This document shows positions 6,380 to 7,126 of a DNA stretch of 7,126 bases, piece after piece; positions within the stretch are counted from its first letter, which is position 1, and every line of letters begins with the position of its first letter. The translations under genes and the position numbers were made by a program. The stretch is from assembly GCA_012960835.1 (NCBI GenBank), contig DUAL01000065.1, forward strand, positions 1 through 7,126, in the 5' to 3' direction. The stretch comes from Flavobacteriales bacterium (GTDB taxonomy: Bacteria; Bacteroidota; Bacteroidia; Flavobacteriales; BACL11). The notes below the pieces were generated by a model. It made no database searches and was not told the origin of the DNA. It was given only the letters and a program-made list of their open reading frames with translations.

Positions 6380-7126
6380 ATGAATAAGAAAATAACCACT
6401 TTTGAAGAATACCATTCAGAATATGCTAAAAGCATCCAGAATCCTGAAGCATTTTGGGAAGAAAAAGCAGCGCAATTCACTTGGTATAAAAAGTGGGATT
6501 CTGTTCTAAAGTGGGATTTTTCCAAACCCGAAATCAAGTGGTTTGAAGGAGGAAAATTAAATATTACTGAAAATTGCTTAGATAGGCATTTGGAGCAGAA
6601 AAGTGAACAAACTGCCATAAAATGGATTGCCAATAACCCTAATGAACAAAGCAGATGTTTATCCTACAAAGAATTGCATACTGAGGTTTGTAAATTCGCC
6701 AATGTGCTAAAAAATAATGGCGCAATAAAAGGAGATAGAATTTGCCTGTACATGCCTATGGTTCCTGAATTGGCTATTGCTGTTTTGGCCTGTGCTAGAA
6801 TAGGGGCTATTCACTCAGTTGTATTTGCTGGCTTTTCAGCAAAATCATTATCTGATAGAATTAATGATGCCGATTGCAACATACTTATAACTGCTGATGG
6901 AGGATTTAGAGGAGCAAAAATTACGCCCTTAAAAGACATTTCTGATGAAGCAATGCAATCTACTCCATCCATCAAAAAATGTATAGTATTAGAGCGCACA
7001 AAAAGTAAAATCGCTATGCAAAATGGCAGAGATATTTGGTGGCATAACGAAATGCAAAAAGTAAACTCCAATTTTCCTGCTGAGATTATGGATTCTGAAG
7101 ACCCTCTTTTCATTTTATACACTTCT
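6380..7126 (+). CDS. acs: Acetyl-CoA synthetase, N-terminal part (3' end outside window)
   Basis: The frame opens with ATG at 6380 and stays open to the last base, giving 249 residues of a protein that is normally about 630-660 long. Residues about 5-63 match the acetyl-CoA synthetase N-terminal domain (ACAS_N): FEEYHSEYAKSIQNPEAFWE, FTWYKKWDSVLKWDF, IKWFEGGKLNITENCLDRHL. The AMP-binding domain follows with CLYMPMVPELAIAVLACARI (122-141), GAIHSVVFAGFSAKSLSDRI (142-161) and TADGGFRGAKITPLK (171-185), all characteristic of Acs rather than of general acyl-CoA ligases. The last residues, DPLFILYTS, lead into the conserved ATP P-loop, which lies beyond the window together with the acetyl-lysine regulation site. 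The enzyme activates acetate to acetyl-CoA with ATP through acetyl-AMP in the cytoplasm. The start is supported by a -7 box 19 bp upstream. The coding sequence looks intact; truncation is only by the window edge. Confidence 0.95.
   Translation, partial: MNKKITTFEEYHSEYAKSIQNPEAFWEEKAAQFTWYKKWDSVLKWDFSKPEIKWFEGGKLNITENCLDRHLEQKSEQTAIKWIANNPNEQSRCLSYKELHTEVCKFANVLKNNGAIKGDRICLYMPMVPELAIAVLACARIGAIHSVVFAGFSAKSLSDRINDADCNILITADGGFRGAKITPLKDISDEAMQSTPSIKKCIVLERTKSKIAMQNGRDIWWHNEMQKVNSNFPAEIMDSEDPLFILYTS

Noticed and set aside
6352..7122. Minus-strand open frames opposite acs
   Set aside because: The plus strand here encodes a clear acetyl-CoA synthetase open to the window end; the minus frames have no family resemblance.
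1..7126. CRISPR arrays, tRNA or rRNA genes, insertion sequences, phage genes
   Set aside because: No regularly spaced repeats, cloverleaf-like segments, transposase or phage coding sequence was seen; almost all bases are in five ordinary genes.

Overview
The window looks like a stretch of a Bacteroidota (Flavobacteriia-like) chromosome. The DNA is AT-rich. Two predicted secreted proteins end in type IX secretion (T9SS) C-terminal sorting domains. The outer-membrane receptor carries the N-terminal carboxypeptidase-regulatory-like extension typical of this phylum. Two TATCTTTG boxes match the Bacteroidota -7 promoter consensus TAnnTTTG. Start codons follow A/T-rich leaders without Shine-Dalgarno sequences. 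The species cannot be named from the sequence.

Layout: (1) 1-354, plus strand, the 3' end of a nitroreductase-family flavoprotein gene, cut by the window edge. (2) 360-6279, minus strand, a tight three-gene cluster. In transcription order it encodes a secreted lamin-tail-domain (LTD) protein (6279-5362), a TonB-dependent outer-membrane receptor (5313-2506), and a secreted multidomain phospholipase D/nuclease-superfamily protein (2495-360). Gaps are 48 and 10 bp. (3) 6380-7126, plus strand, the 5' part of an acetyl-CoA synthetase gene (acs) that runs off the window just at its ATP-binding P-loop. The nitroreductase and PLD genes converge with 5 bp between stop codons. The LTD gene and acs diverge from a 100-bp intergenic region, the longest non-coding stretch here.

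The central cluster is the interesting part. The LTD protein resembles the non-catalytic N-terminal region of ExeM-type extracellular nucleases but has no nuclease domain. The PLD protein has tandem OB-fold-like domains, a fibronectin-III-like domain and two intact HKD motifs. Both have signal peptides and T9SS tails, and a TonB-dependent receptor lies between them. A reasonable inference, not proven by sequence, is a cell-surface system that binds and cleaves an extracellular phosphodiester polymer or lipid (DNA, RNA, teichoic-acid-like polymer or phospholipid) and imports the product through the receptor. A perfect 10-bp inverted repeat directly upstream of the receptor gene overlaps a -7-like box and may let the receptor and PLD genes be regulated separately from the LTD gene. 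The flanking nitroreductase and acs genes look like ordinary housekeeping neighbours.
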